Shown piece by piece: positions 51,869 to 60,628 of a stretch of DNA of 64,000 nt (position 1 is the stretch's first letter; every line of letters begins with the position of its first letter). The stretch is from Halomonas sp. UBA3074. Lineage in GTDB: Bacteria > Pseudomonadota > Gammaproteobacteria > Pseudomonadales > Halomonadaceae. Below the pieces are notes generated by a model, which saw nothing but the letters and a program-made list of their open reading frames with translations, was not told where the DNA came from and did no database searches. Where the stretch lies: positions 62,001 to 126,000 of the forward strand of contig NZ_DFBS01000012.1 in NCBI RefSeq assembly GCF_002366715.1, written 5' to 3'. A program made the translations under genes and the position numbers.

Positions 51869-52823
51869 GCTTGCTGGAGGGGGTGAGCAAAGGGCAATCC
51901 TCAGGTAACAGCACTCGCAGGGCAAGCGGCACCACTTCGGCACAAAAATGGTCGTAACAGCGCGCCTCGCCATCCAGCGTCAAGGGCCAGGGTGAGTCGC
52001 CCGCCTGAGTTGTCACCTTCAATTGCGTGGTGGTGAAATAACGCACAAACCGGCCTTCATAAGGAAAGCTTTGCAGCTCGCTAATCAACTTGGTGAGTTC
52101 TGTCACCGAGCTGAAGTCCTTCACCAACAGCACGTCCAAGCGGCCGTCATCTAGCTTCGCTCTCGGCCCCAGCACTTGCCCGCCGCCTGACTGACGGCCA
52201 TTGCCCAGCGCCAACAGTAATAACGATGCACTCTCTTCTTTTTCATCCCAGTGCAGCGTGCCACGATAGCTGCGGTGACGCCATGCCTTGAGGGCCCCCA
52301 TCAATGAGTACGCTCCCCCGCCCAATAATCGCTTTAGGGTTTTCGGGGTTGAAGAGGTAATTTCGGCACCAAACCCTCCGGTGGTCATATTAATATAGTA
52401 GCTGGTAGACGACTCTTCTTTAGCACCCGCCGTCACGCGGACCACGTCAATGGGATAAGCACGTAGTGTTCTGGCAGCTGCCAAGGCTGCCCCGGGTTCT
52501 AACGGCAGCCCAACGGAGGTGGCAAAATCGTTGGCACTGCCTAATGGCACAATGCCTAACACGGGGCGTCGATCATGGGGCAAGCGCATCAGCCCATTCA
52601 TGACTTCACTCACCGTGCCATCACCACCGCAGGCAATGACATGAGTGATCCCCATAGCATCTGACAACTCAGCAATATCAGCAGCGTCGCCTCCCTCCCA
52701 GGTAGCGCGAACCGTAATTTGCATCCCTGCTTGGCGCTGTTCATTGACTGCTTCACGCAATGCCGGATTGCCGGCAGATTTACCATTGATGATAAGTAAA
52801 TAGTGTTGCTGAGAGTCTGTCAC
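51864..52823 (-). CDS. YegS/DagK family lipid kinase
   Basis: This belongs to the diacylglycerol kinase catalytic-domain family (YegS, DagK, BmrU). The 319-residue product has the nucleotide loop VIACGGDGTVSEVMNGLM (about residues 63-80), LGIVPLGSANDFATSVGLP (about 89-107) and the C-terminal domain with LLLALGNGRQSGGGQVLGPRAKLDDGRLDVLLV. The lipid acceptor, for example phosphatidylglycerol in YegS, cannot be told from sequence. It follows pepN on the same strand with an 86-nt gap. Confidence 0.92.
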   Translation of the reverse strand: MTDSQQHYLLIINGKSAGNPALREAVNEQRQAGMQITVRATWEGGDAADIAELSDAMGITHVIACGGDGTVSEVMNGLMRLPHDRRPVLGIVPLGSANDFATSVGLPLEPGAALAAARTLRAYPIDVVRVTAGAKEESSTSYYINMTTGGFGAEITSSTPKTLKRLLGGGAYSLMGALKAWRHRSYRGTLHWDEKEESASLLLLALGNGRQSGGGQVLGPRAKLDDGRLDVLLVKDFSSVTELTKLISELQSFPYEGRFVRYFTTTQLKVTTQAGDSPWPLTLDGEARCYDHFCAEVVPLALRVLLPEDCPLLTPSSKP

Positions 52824-52873
52824 CGTTGTTATTCCTTTCCTTGGTTAACTGCTTTTTCCCACTATGCCTCTAC

Positions 52874-52912
52874 CTGCACCTAGTCTTCCTGCACCTAGTC
52901 TTCCTGCACCTA
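52874..52912. repeat. 15-bp tandem repeats starting at the pepN stop codon
   Basis: CTGCACCTAGTCTTC is perfect at 52874-52888 and 52889-52903, and the third copy begins CTGCACCTA at 52904-52912, where CTA is the pepN stop on the minus strand. On that strand TAGGTGCAG recurs every 15 nt, so there are three in-frame stop codons in a row. Confidence 0.93.
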
Positions 52913-55540
52913 TGCCAATGCTTTCTCGACCACCTCGTAGACATTTGAAGACAACGGCTGTTGCCTAATACGTTCAAGCTCAGACCGCATTAATGCTTGA
53001 CGGGTTTCATCAAAACGCTGCCAGCGTGTGAGCGGCGTGACTAGGCGTGCGGCTATTTCTGGATTAAGTCGGTTAAGCTCAATCACCACATCGGCCAGAA
53101 GCTGATATCCCTGACCATCCAAGCGATGGAAATTCACTCGGTTTTGGGCAAATGCTCCAATCAAGGCGCGCACCTTATTGGGGTTTTTAAGTGAGAATGC
53201 AGGGTGCTGCATCAAGTACTTCACCCGCTCCAGCACATCTTCCTGAGGACGAGAGACCTGGATAGAGAACCACTGATCCATGACCAGGGGATCATGTGCC
53301 CACTGCTCACCAAAGGCTTTCAACGCTGGCGAGGCCAAATCATCGCGATCACTATGAACCAACAGTGTCAGCGCTTGACGCACATCGGTCATGTTATGGT
53401 CAGCGGCAAACTGTGCTTCACATAGCGCTAAGCCCTGCTCGTCTTCAATCGACATGAGATAGGAGAGCGCCACGTTTTTCAGGCTGCGCTGGGCAATTTG
53501 CTCTGGTGTCGGTGCGTACGGCTCTTCCGTTACATTGGCGTCATAAACTGACAAAAACTCTTCGCGTAATGCCCAGGCCAGCGACTGGCGCACAAACTCA
53601 CGCGCCGCGTGAATAGCATCAACATCGACAATCGGCTGCTGTTCCGCGATATAGGCTTCTGACGGCAGCGTCAACATTTCAGCCAATACCGCTTTATCGC
53701 TCATCGAGCCGGTCAGTAGCGCCTTAAAGGCATCGACAACACGGCTATCCATTACCTTTTCGACGCCGTTACGATGCGCAGCAATCAGGTCGTCCAAGGC
53801 CAATAGCGCTAAGCGTTGCCCGGCATCCCAGCGGTTGAAGCCATCGCTATCATGGGTCAACAGGAAGGCAAGATCCTCTCTTGAATAGGGAAAATGCAGC
53901 TTAACGGGGGCGGAAAATGAACGTAGTAACGAAGGCACCGGCGCTTCGGCAACATCGGTAAATACAAAGGTCTGCTCATCATCACGCAAGTGGATAACGG
54001 CATCTTTACCGATCTTTTCGCCATCGAGTGACAAAGTAAGATCTTGGCCCGACTTGGTACCCACCAGCCCCATACGAATAGGTATGTGCAGCGGCAATTT
54101 ATCCGGCTGGCCGGGCGTCGCCGGTGTGCGCTGACGCAGGGTTAAATGATATTCGCCATGCACATAGTCATACTCGCCGTGGGCATCAATTTCCGGCGTA
54201 CCGGCCTGGGAGTACCAGCGCATAAACTGGCTGAAATCCTCGCCAGAAGCTTCCGCCATGCAGGCTACAAAATCTTCGATCGTCACTGCCTGACCATCAA
54301 ATCGCTCGAAGTAAAGATCAGAGCCACGCCGGAAATTCTCTTCGCCCACCAGATTGCGCAGCATACGCACCACTTCTGCACCCTTCTCATAAATGGTCAG
54401 GGTGTAAAAGTTGGTAATCTCAATGAAGTGATCAGGGCGAATAGGATGCGCCGTGGGACCAGCGTCTTCGGCAAACTGGGCCGTACGGAAAAAAGCGACA
54501 TCCTGAATGCGCTTGACCGGCGCTGAATTGGTATCCGCCGAAAAGCACTGGTCACGAAATACGGTAAAGCCCTCTTTTAGCGAGAGCTGGAACCAGTCGC
54601 GACAGGTGACGCGGTTGCCGGACCAGTTATGAAAGTATTCATGGGCGACGATACCTTCGACATTCTGGAACGCTGCATCGGTGGCCGTATTGGAATGGGT
54701 CAGCACGGCCGCGGCGTTAAAGATGTTAAGGCCTTTATTCTCCATCGCGCCCATATTGAAATCATTGACGGCAACGATCATGAAGAGGTCCAGGTCATAC
54801 TCGCGACCATAGGCCTGCTCATCCCACGCCATGGCGCGCTTTAAAGAGGCCATCGCGTGTTCGGTTTTATCCAGGTTCTCTTTCTCGACCCAAATCTGCA
54901 GCGCGACGTTTCGGCCACTCATGGTGGTGAAGTAGTCTTCAACGCGATGTAAATTTCCCGCCACCAGTGCAAACAGATAACAGGGTTTGGGATGCGGATC
55001 CTCCCAGGTCACAAAATGACGCCCGTTTTCCATTTCACCGCGCGCGACGGGGTTGCCGTTTGCCAGCAGTATCGGCTCACGCTGCTGGTCGCCTACCACG
55101 GTGACCTTGAAAGTCGCCATGACATCCGGGCGGTCGGGATAAAAGGTAATCCGGCGAAAGCCTTCCGCTTCGCACTGCGTGCAGTACATGCCGTTAGATT
55201 GATACAGGCCTTCTAGCGCAGTGTTCTCACTGGGCGCGATTTCCACCTCGCTTTCCAGCACGAACGATTCAGGCACATCATCAATACGCAGAGACGCTGC
55301 ATCCAGTTGATAAGCACCTTCATCGAGTGGCGTTGCGTCAATCGACAGGGAAATAAGCTTTAAATGCTCACCGTTTAGTACAAGCGGCGCATTAGCGTTA
55401 GCGTCGGCATGACGCTCCATCAACAGTCGCGCTTTCACACGGGTCGCGGCGGGGTCAAGATCAAACGTCAGCTCGGTATGAGTTACCCGGTAGGCGGGCG
55501 GCTGGTAGTCGCTTAAATAAACCGGCTGCGGATCAGACAT
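52910..55540 (-). CDS. pepN: Aminopeptidase N (M1 family)
   Basis: PepN removes N-terminal residues, preferring Ala and basic side chains, from cytoplasmic peptides. The 876-residue product has the M1 motifs: GAMEN at 264-268, zinc site HEYFH at 300-304 with Glu323 in LKEGF, and the downstream Tyr in FYTLTIYEKGAEV. A C-terminal helical domain follows. The length matches E. coli PepN (870). Its stop codon starts a run of 15-bp repeats. Confidence 0.97.
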   Translation of the reverse strand: MSDPQPVYLSDYQPPAYRVTHTELTFDLDPAATRVKARLLMERHADANANAPLVLNGEHLKLISLSIDATPLDEGAYQLDAASLRIDDVPESFVLESEVEIAPSENTALEGLYQSNGMYCTQCEAEGFRRITFYPDRPDVMATFKVTVVGDQQREPILLANGNPVARGEMENGRHFVTWEDPHPKPCYLFALVAGNLHRVEDYFTTMSGRNVALQIWVEKENLDKTEHAMASLKRAMAWDEQAYGREYDLDLFMIVAVNDFNMGAMENKGLNIFNAAAVLTHSNTATDAAFQNVEGIVAHEYFHNWSGNRVTCRDWFQLSLKEGFTVFRDQCFSADTNSAPVKRIQDVAFFRTAQFAEDAGPTAHPIRPDHFIEITNFYTLTIYEKGAEVVRMLRNLVGEENFRRGSDLYFERFDGQAVTIEDFVACMAEASGEDFSQFMRWYSQAGTPEIDAHGEYDYVHGEYHLTLRQRTPATPGQPDKLPLHIPIRMGLVGTKSGQDLTLSLDGEKIGKDAVIHLRDDEQTFVFTDVAEAPVPSLLRSFSAPVKLHFPYSREDLAFLLTHDSDGFNRWDAGQRLALLALDDLIAAHRNGVEKVMDSRVVDAFKALLTGSMSDKAVLAEMLTLPSEAYIAEQQPIVDVDAIHAAREFVRQSLAWALREEFLSVYDANVTEEPYAPTPEQIAQRSLKNVALSYLMSIEDEQGLALCEAQFAADHNMTDVRQALTLLVHSDRDDLASPALKAFGEQWAHDPLVMDQWFSIQVSRPQEDVLERVKYLMQHPAFSLKNPNKVRALIGAFAQNRVNFHRLDGQGYQLLADVVIELNRLNPEIAARLVTPLTRWQRFDETRQALMRSELERIRQQPLSSNVYEVVEKALA

Positions 55541-55605
55541 AGTGCGTGACTCCTGTATAAAACGATTATTGCATCATTAAAATGTTCGACAGCTCAACAG
55601 CACCG

Positions 55606-55637
55606 CTTCGTCGCGGAAATTATTAGTCGCGGAAGTT
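55606..55637. repeat. 16-bp tandem duplication spanning the yajQ stop codon
   Basis: CTTCGTCGCGGAAATT (55606-55621) and ATTAGTCGCGGAAGTT (55622-55637) are adjacent and match at 13 of 16 positions. The second contains the end of yajQ: its last four codons and stop (55623-55625) on the minus strand. The copy therefore repeats coding sequence as well as the stop region. Confidence 0.88.
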
Positions 55638-56108
55638 ATCAAACTGAAGCGGCAAATCTGGCCCCTCTTCGCCTCGTAGCAACGTCATCACGGCTTGTAA
55701 ATCGTCGCGCTTTTTGCCCGTCACCCGCACCTTCTCGCCCTGGATTTGCGCCTGCACTTTTAGCTTACTGGCTTTAATACGCTTAACCACATCTTTAGCT
55801 TCTGCCGCATCCAATCCCTGCTTCAAAGCGACTTCCTGGCGTGCTTTGACCCCCGAAAGCACCGGGTCTTGAATATCCATGCAGCGTGCATCAATGCCGC
55901 GGGCAATCAAGCGAGCTCGCAGTACATCCAGCATCTGCTTGAGTTGGAAATCGACTTCGGCTTCCAAATGTACTTTGTCGCCTTCAAGCGTGAAGCTGGC
56001 ATCGACACCTTTAAAATCAAAACGCGACTGAACTTCACGATTCGCTTGATCAATAGCGTTAGCACCTTCGTGCTTATCAAACTCTGACACAATATCAAAA
56101 GAGGGCAT
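55623..56108 (-). CDS. yajQ: YajQ family nucleotide-binding protein
   Basis: YajQ proteins bind nucleotides; some members bind cyclic di-GMP and act in virulence regulation in Xanthomonas and Pseudomonas. The 161-residue product starts MPSFDIVSEFDKHEGANAIDQANREVQSRFDFKG, contains VLSGVKARQEVALKQGLDAAEAKDVVKRIKASKLKVQAQIQG (about 92-133) and ends with VRVTGKKRDDLQAVMTLLR. These match the family fully. Whether this copy binds c-di-GMP is unknown. Confidence 0.96.
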   Translation of the reverse strand: MPSFDIVSEFDKHEGANAIDQANREVQSRFDFKGVDASFTLEGDKVHLEAEVDFQLKQMLDVLRARLIARGIDARCMDIQDPVLSGVKARQEVALKQGLDAAEAKDVVKRIKASKLKVQAQIQGEKVRVTGKKRDDLQAVMTLLRGEEGPDLPLQFDNFRD

Positions 56109-56352
56109 GATGTAATTCCTGGCAAGACATGGCCACCTATTCTAGAGCAGCCAGCCCCCTACGGGCCAATCCTGTTGCTTTTCTGTTGCTATAAAGTCAA
56201 ATTTATTTAACAAACCTTTCATTGTGACGGAAAATAGTTGTACACAAATTAGTCTAACCAGTGCTTACTGCCATGTTCAGCCAAAGCATTACCGCTTAGG
56301 ATGGCGACATATTCTCAGCTAACGATTTTGAACCCACTATTCAGGAGAGACC

Positions 56353-56952
56353 ATGAGTGATCGAGACACCCGCCATAAAGCATCGATGGAGAAACTCAAA
56401 GCACGAGTCGACGAAAAAGTCGCTAGTGCTGATGAGCAACGCGGCTTAATCATTGTTAACACCGGTAACGGAAAAGGCAAAACCACGGCCGCCTGGGGCA
56501 CTGTCACTCGTGCGTTAGGATATGGCTACAAGGTTGGCGTGGTGCAGTTCATTAAAGGGCTCTGGGAGTGCGGTGAGCGCAACCGCTTAGAGGAGGACAC
56601 CAACCTTGAGGTGGCGATTATGGCCACCGGCTTTACCTGGGACACCCAGAATCGCCAAGCGGACACAGACGCGTGCCAGGCAGTATGGAAAGACGCTCAA
56701 CGGATGCTTGCGGACCCAGAGACCTACCTGGTGGTGCTTGATGAAATCACCTACATGCTCAAGTTCGGCTACCTGGACATTGAAACCGTTAAACAAGCGC
56801 TAGAAAACCGGCCGACAGAGCAGACAGTGATTATCACGGGAAGAAGTGCCCACCGCGAGCTGATCGCCATGGCCGATACGGTGACCGAAATGCAGGAAGT
56901 TCGCCACGCCTTCAACAATGGCTTACAGGCGCGCCGAGGGATCGACTTTTAA
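56353..56952 (+). CDS. cobO: Cob(I)yrinic acid a,c-diamide adenosyltransferase
   Basis: CobO (CobA/BtuR type) attaches the adenosyl group to the cobalt of corrinoids, using ATP. The 199-residue product has the P-loop NTGNGKGKTT (residues 36-45, Walker A GNGKGKTT at 38-45), VGVVQFIKG, VVLDEITYMLKFGYL and VIITGRSAHRELIAMADTVTEM. It is encoded alone; no other cobalamin gene lies in this window. GGAGAG lies before the ATG. The 244-bp gap shared with yajQ shows no riboswitch-like sequence. Confidence 0.96.
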   Translation: MSDRDTRHKASMEKLKARVDEKVASADEQRGLIIVNTGNGKGKTTAAWGTVTRALGYGYKVGVVQFIKGLWECGERNRLEEDTNLEVAIMATGFTWDTQNRQADTDACQAVWKDAQRMLADPETYLVVLDEITYMLKFGYLDIETVKQALENRPTEQTVIITGRSAHRELIAMADTVTEMQEVRHAFNNGLQARRGIDF

Positions 56953-56969
56953 TGCCGCTTACTGGATGC

Positions 56970-56994
56970 AAAAAGGGGCAACGCCGTTGCCCCT
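56970..56994 (-). terminator. Intrinsic terminator downstream of purA
   Basis: On the minus strand AGGGGCAACG and CGTTGCCCCT surround a single centre base and are followed by TTTTTGC. It lies about 47 nt past the purA stop, between convergent cobO and purA. Confidence 0.8.
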
Positions 56995-57040
56995 AAACCG
57001 TCCAAACCAAGCCGGATGCCTGCACCCGGCTAGACGTGAA

Positions 57041-58336
57041 TTAACTATCGAAAGGGTTACGCAGAACGATAGTTTCCATGCGATCGGGGCCGGTGGAGAT
57101 AATGTCGATGCTGGTGCCCACCTTCTCTTCGAGGAAACTAATATAGGCGCGGGCATTAGCCGGCAGATCTTCTACGCGCTTAGCCCCCAGGGTTGACTCT
57201 TTCCAGCCGGGTAAGTCCTGGTAAAGCGGCTCAACCGCTTCATAGCCTTCCGAGTCTACCGGGTTATCCAACACGTCCCCGTCTTTGCTGCGATAGCCAA
57301 CGCAAACGCGGATATTTTCCAAGCCATCCAGTACATCGAGCTTGGTCAGGCAGATGCCGGAAACCGAGTTGATTTGGACTGCATGGCGCAGAGCCACGGC
57401 ATCAAACCAGCCACAGCGACGTGCACGGCCAGTGGTTGCACCGAACTCATGGCCACGCTCGGCCAGGTGGCGACCATCGACATCGAAGAGCTCGGTCGGG
57501 AACGGGCCTGACCCTACGCGCGTGGTATAAGCTTTGGTGATACCCAGCACATAATCCAAATAGAGCGGGCCGACACCGGAACCGGTAGCCGTGCCACCCG
57601 CCGTGGTGTTAGAGCTGGTCACGTAGGGATAAGTACCGTGATCGATGTCCAACAGCGAACCTTGCGCGCCTTCGAACAAGATATTCTCACCGGCTTTACG
57701 CAGGTCGTGCACCATGCTGACCGTGTCACAGACCATTGGTCGCAGCTCTTCGGCCATTTGCATCGCGCCGTCGAGCACTTCCTGGAAATCGACTGCTGGT
57801 TCGCCGTGATAATTCACCAGTACGAAGTTGTGGTAGTCGAGCACTTCGCCCAACTTGGAAGCAAACCGCTCACGGTGGAGCATATCGCCCAAGCGTAGGC
57901 CGCGACGGGCTACTTTGTCTTCGTAAGCAGGTCCGATACCCCGGCCGGTGGTGCCAATTTTGGCGATACCGCGGGCTTTCTCACGGGCCTGATCCAAGCG
58001 TACATGGTAAGGCAGAATCAGCGGGCAAGCCGGTGACAGACGTAGGCGCTCACGCACCGGTACGCCTTTCGCTTCAAGTTCGCGGATCTCTTTGATCAGC
58101 GCTTCAGGCGAAAGCACTACACCGTTGCCGATGACGCAGGTTTTGCCTGGGCGCAAAACACCGGAGGGAATCAGGTGCAGAACGGTTTTTTCACCGTCGA
58201 TGACCAGCGTGTGGCCGGCATTGTGGCCACCCTGGAAGCGCACTACCGCAGAGGCGGATTCTGTCAACAGATCAACGATCTTGCCTTTACCTTCGTCACC
58301 CCATTGGGTGCCCAGCACTACGACATTCTTACCCAT
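57041..58336 (-). CDS. purA: Adenylosuccinate synthetase
   Basis: PurA joins IMP and aspartate with GTP to make adenylosuccinate, the first step to AMP. I start at ATG 58336 (MGKNVVVLGTQWGDEGKGK), which shares its first base with the hisZ stop (TAATG); the longer frame to 58378 lies in hisZ. The 431-residue product has the GTP/IMP-binding GDEGKGK (12-18), FQGGHNAGHTLVIDG, TTGRGIGPAYEDKVARRG, VTSSNTTAGGTATGSGVG and TTTGRARRCGWFD-type segments. Confidence 0.98.
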   Translation of the reverse strand: MGKNVVVLGTQWGDEGKGKIVDLLTESASAVVRFQGGHNAGHTLVIDGEKTVLHLIPSGVLRPGKTCVIGNGVVLSPEALIKEIRELEAKGVPVRERLRLSPACPLILPYHVRLDQAREKARGIAKIGTTGRGIGPAYEDKVARRGLRLGDMLHRERFASKLGEVLDYHNFVLVNYHGEPAVDFQEVLDGAMQMAEELRPMVCDTVSMVHDLRKAGENILFEGAQGSLLDIDHGTYPYVTSSNTTAGGTATGSGVGPLYLDYVLGITKAYTTRVGSGPFPTELFDVDGRHLAERGHEFGATTGRARRCGWFDAVALRHAVQINSVSGICLTKLDVLDGLENIRVCVGYRSKDGDVLDNPVDSEGYEAVEPLYQDLPGWKESTLGAKRVEDLPANARAYISFLEEKVGTSIDIISTGPDRMETIVLRNPFDS

Positions 58337-59532
58337 TATGATGCACTCGTCTCTTGTGTCAGGGCCGTTGGCTGCCAACGACCATTGATAAGCTCAAGAC
58401 GGCGGTCACAGTCATGCTCCGCCGGCCCAGTACGCTGCCCAGGCAGCGCTTGAATTACGCGTTCCCCTTGCTCACGCAGTGCAACAATGGCAGCGTTGAG
58501 CGACTCATCCTGCTGGGCGGGTGCCCAAATACTGCCGCGGCTTTCAGCAGCCAGCGCCAACGACGCCAGCTGTTTCAAATCCATCGAGAACCCGGTGGCA
58601 GGGCGCGCACGGCCAAAGGCTCGCCCTGTGTCGTCATAGCGCCCGCCTTTTGCCAGCGCATGACCATAGCCCGGCACGTAGGCAGCAAACATCATACCGG
58701 TGTGGTATTGATAGCCACGCAGCTCAGCCAAGTCAAAGTAGAGCGATACATCAAAGCGTGCCAGCACGCCTTGATAGAGCGCCTCTAATTGATCCAGTGC
58801 CGCTGTCACCGAGGCAGGTGCGCCTGCAAAACGCTCCCGCGCCTGGCTTAAAATATCGGCACCGCCGTGTAGTTCACCCAGCGCCAGCAGCATATCGGCT
58901 AACGCCGGGTCGCTAACGCTAGCACTAACAAGCTGTGCAAGCTGCGTCGGTGACTTGAGCGCCAGCGCCTCAAACAGCGCGCTCTCTTGCTCATCACTGA
59001 GTGCAGCGGCTTCTACAAGACTGCGGTAAATGCCGATATGGCCGAGCGCTAAGTGGATCTCCTTAGCCCCGGCGGCTTCCATACTCGCCAGCGCCAGATG
59101 GATGATTTCACTGTCCGCCTCCAGCCCTGCATGGCCAAACAGCTCAGCACCGACCTGCACAGGGCTGCGGCCACCTTGGTGCTGATCCGCTTTAGCCCGC
59201 AGCACATTGGTACAGTAACAAAGGCGCACCGGACCCTGACGCTTGAGCGAGTGGGCGTCCATACGCGCTACTTGCGGCGTTACGTCTGCCGAGGCGCCCA
59301 TCATCCGACCCGTTAACTGATCAGTGAGCTTGAACGTCTGAAGATCAAGATCGGTACCGGTCCCCGTTAACAGGGAGTCTAAAAACTCCACCGGCGGCGG
59401 CATTACTTGGTCGTAGCCCCAGCAATGGTAGAGATCGAGCAGCGCACGGCGCAGCTCTTCCATGCGGCTTGCCTGAGGCGGAAGCACCTCATCCATGCCG
59501 TCGGGCAGTAGCCAGCGGTCAGCGATGGTCAT
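58336..59532 (-). CDS. hisZ: ATP phosphoribosyltransferase regulatory subunit HisZ
   Basis: HisZ is a HisRS-like protein without synthetase function that activates short HisG and makes it sensitive to histidine. I start at ATG 59532, 8 nt after AGGA. The 398-residue product has class II synthetase-like motifs: LLPDGMDEVLPPQASRMEELRRALLDLYHCWGYDQVMPPPVEF (motif 1 region), RMDAHSLKRQGPVRLCYCTNVLRAK (motif 2), and LAKGGRYDDTGRAFGRARPATGFSMDL (motif 3-like). It lacks the histidyl-tRNA anticodon-binding domain. It pairs with hisG at 15139-15795 and is coupled to purA. Confidence 0.95.
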   Translation of the reverse strand: MTIADRWLLPDGMDEVLPPQASRMEELRRALLDLYHCWGYDQVMPPPVEFLDSLLTGTGTDLDLQTFKLTDQLTGRMMGASADVTPQVARMDAHSLKRQGPVRLCYCTNVLRAKADQHQGGRSPVQVGAELFGHAGLEADSEIIHLALASMEAAGAKEIHLALGHIGIYRSLVEAAALSDEQESALFEALALKSPTQLAQLVSASVSDPALADMLLALGELHGGADILSQARERFAGAPASVTAALDQLEALYQGVLARFDVSLYFDLAELRGYQYHTGMMFAAYVPGYGHALAKGGRYDDTGRAFGRARPATGFSMDLKQLASLALAAESRGSIWAPAQQDESLNAAIVALREQGERVIQALPGQRTGPAEHDCDRRLELINGRWQPTALTQETSAS

Positions 59533-59622
59533 GTAAACAATCCTGCAAGACGATGAAGGCCCAACAAACTCAAGCAGTAACGAAGCAATGTGATTGCCAA
59601 CGCCAGCGTTAAATGAGGGCCA

Positions 59623-59647
59623 CAAAAAAACCGGGCGACGCCCGGTT
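59623..59647 (-). terminator. Intrinsic terminator after hflC
   Basis: On the minus strand AACCGGGC and GCCCGGTT form an 8-bp stem around a 3-nt loop and are followed by a T-run. It separates hflKC from hisZ-purA. Confidence 0.9.
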
Positions 59648-59731
59648 AGTGAATTCTATCACGTTTATTGGCCGGATAAACCCCGCCACGTCCTAGGAGT
59701 GACGAGACGAAGAACCCCGGCCTAAAGCCAC

Positions 59732-60628
59732 TTACTCACTATCGCTTTCGCTACCTTGCGGCTCTGGGTTACGCAAATAGCGGAAGAAATCGCTATCCGG
59801 CTCCAGCACCATCAGATTGCCGTCATCAGCAAAGCTCGTACGATAAGCGTCTAGACTACGCCAAAAGGAGAAGAACTCCTGATCCTGGCTGTAGGCTTCA
59901 GAGAAGATCGCGGCAGCCTGGGCATCCCCTTCACCGCGTAGCGTCTCGGCACGCTCATTGGCCTGAGCCAGCAACACCTGGCGACGACGGTCGGCGTTAG
60001 CGCGAATACGCTCAGCCTCTTCCTGACCCTGCGCACGCCACTCGCGGGCTTCACGCTCACGCTCAGAGCGCATCCGCTCAAACACCGCTGCCGATACGTC
60101 TTCGGGCAAGTCGATCCGCTTAATACGAATATCGCGGATAGCCACACCAAGCTCTTCACGCATTAACTCATCGAGCTCTGCGGTGGGCCCAGTCATCAGG
60201 TCATCGCGTCGTTCAGCGATGATTTCCTGAAGATTCAAACGGCCAAACTCGTTACGCAGACTCTCATCCACACGCGGTTGAATCAGCCGAATCGCCATTA
60301 GCTCATCGCCTGCCGTCGCTTCGTAGTAGCGCGTAGGATTAACCACCTGCCACTTAACGTAGGAATCGACGATAACTGCCTTCTGCTCAAGCGTCAGATA
60401 GCGACTCGTGTCGGTATCCAGCGTTAGCAAGCGCGTATCAAACTTACGGATAGTTTGCGCAATCGGCACTTTGGCGTGTAAGCCAGGCTGGATATTCTCT
60501 TCGATGACTTCACCAAAGCGCAGCTTAACCGCCCGCTCGGTTTCATCTACTACATACAAAGTGTTGCTCGCCAGCCACGCAACGGCAGCCAGACCACCCA
60601 CTATCAGCAGGGATCGATTATTAATCAT
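59732..60628 (-). CDS. hflC: HflC, SPFH-domain modulator of FtsH protease
   Basis: HflC and HflK form a large periplasmic cage around the FtsH protease and modulate its activity. The 298-residue product has an N-terminal membrane helix (about residues 7-25) and an SPFH domain: DETERAVKLRFGEVIEENIQPGLHAKVPIAQTIRKFDTRLLTLDTD, with the coiled-coil RMRSEREREAREWRAQGQEEAERIRANADRRRQVLLAQANERAETLRGEGDAQAAAIFSEAYSQDQEF-like C-terminal helix. Its start directly follows the hflK stop. Confidence 0.96.
   Translation of the reverse strand: MINNRSLLIVGGLAAVAWLASNTLYVVDETERAVKLRFGEVIEENIQPGLHAKVPIAQTIRKFDTRLLTLDTDTSRYLTLEQKAVIVDSYVKWQVVNPTRYYEATAGDELMAIRLIQPRVDESLRNEFGRLNLQEIIAERRDDLMTGPTAELDELMREELGVAIRDIRIKRIDLPEDVSAAVFERMRSEREREAREWRAQGQEEAERIRANADRRRQVLLAQANERAETLRGEGDAQAAAIFSEAYSQDQEFFSFWRSLDAYRTSFADDGNLMVLEPDSDFFRYLRNPEPQGSESDSE

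Noticed and set aside
56109..56352. Cobalamin riboswitch upstream of cobO
   Set aside because: The 244-bp gap has no B12-box-like sequence or matching stem pattern; nothing beyond AT-rich spacer and a TTGTACACAA-like palindrome was seen.
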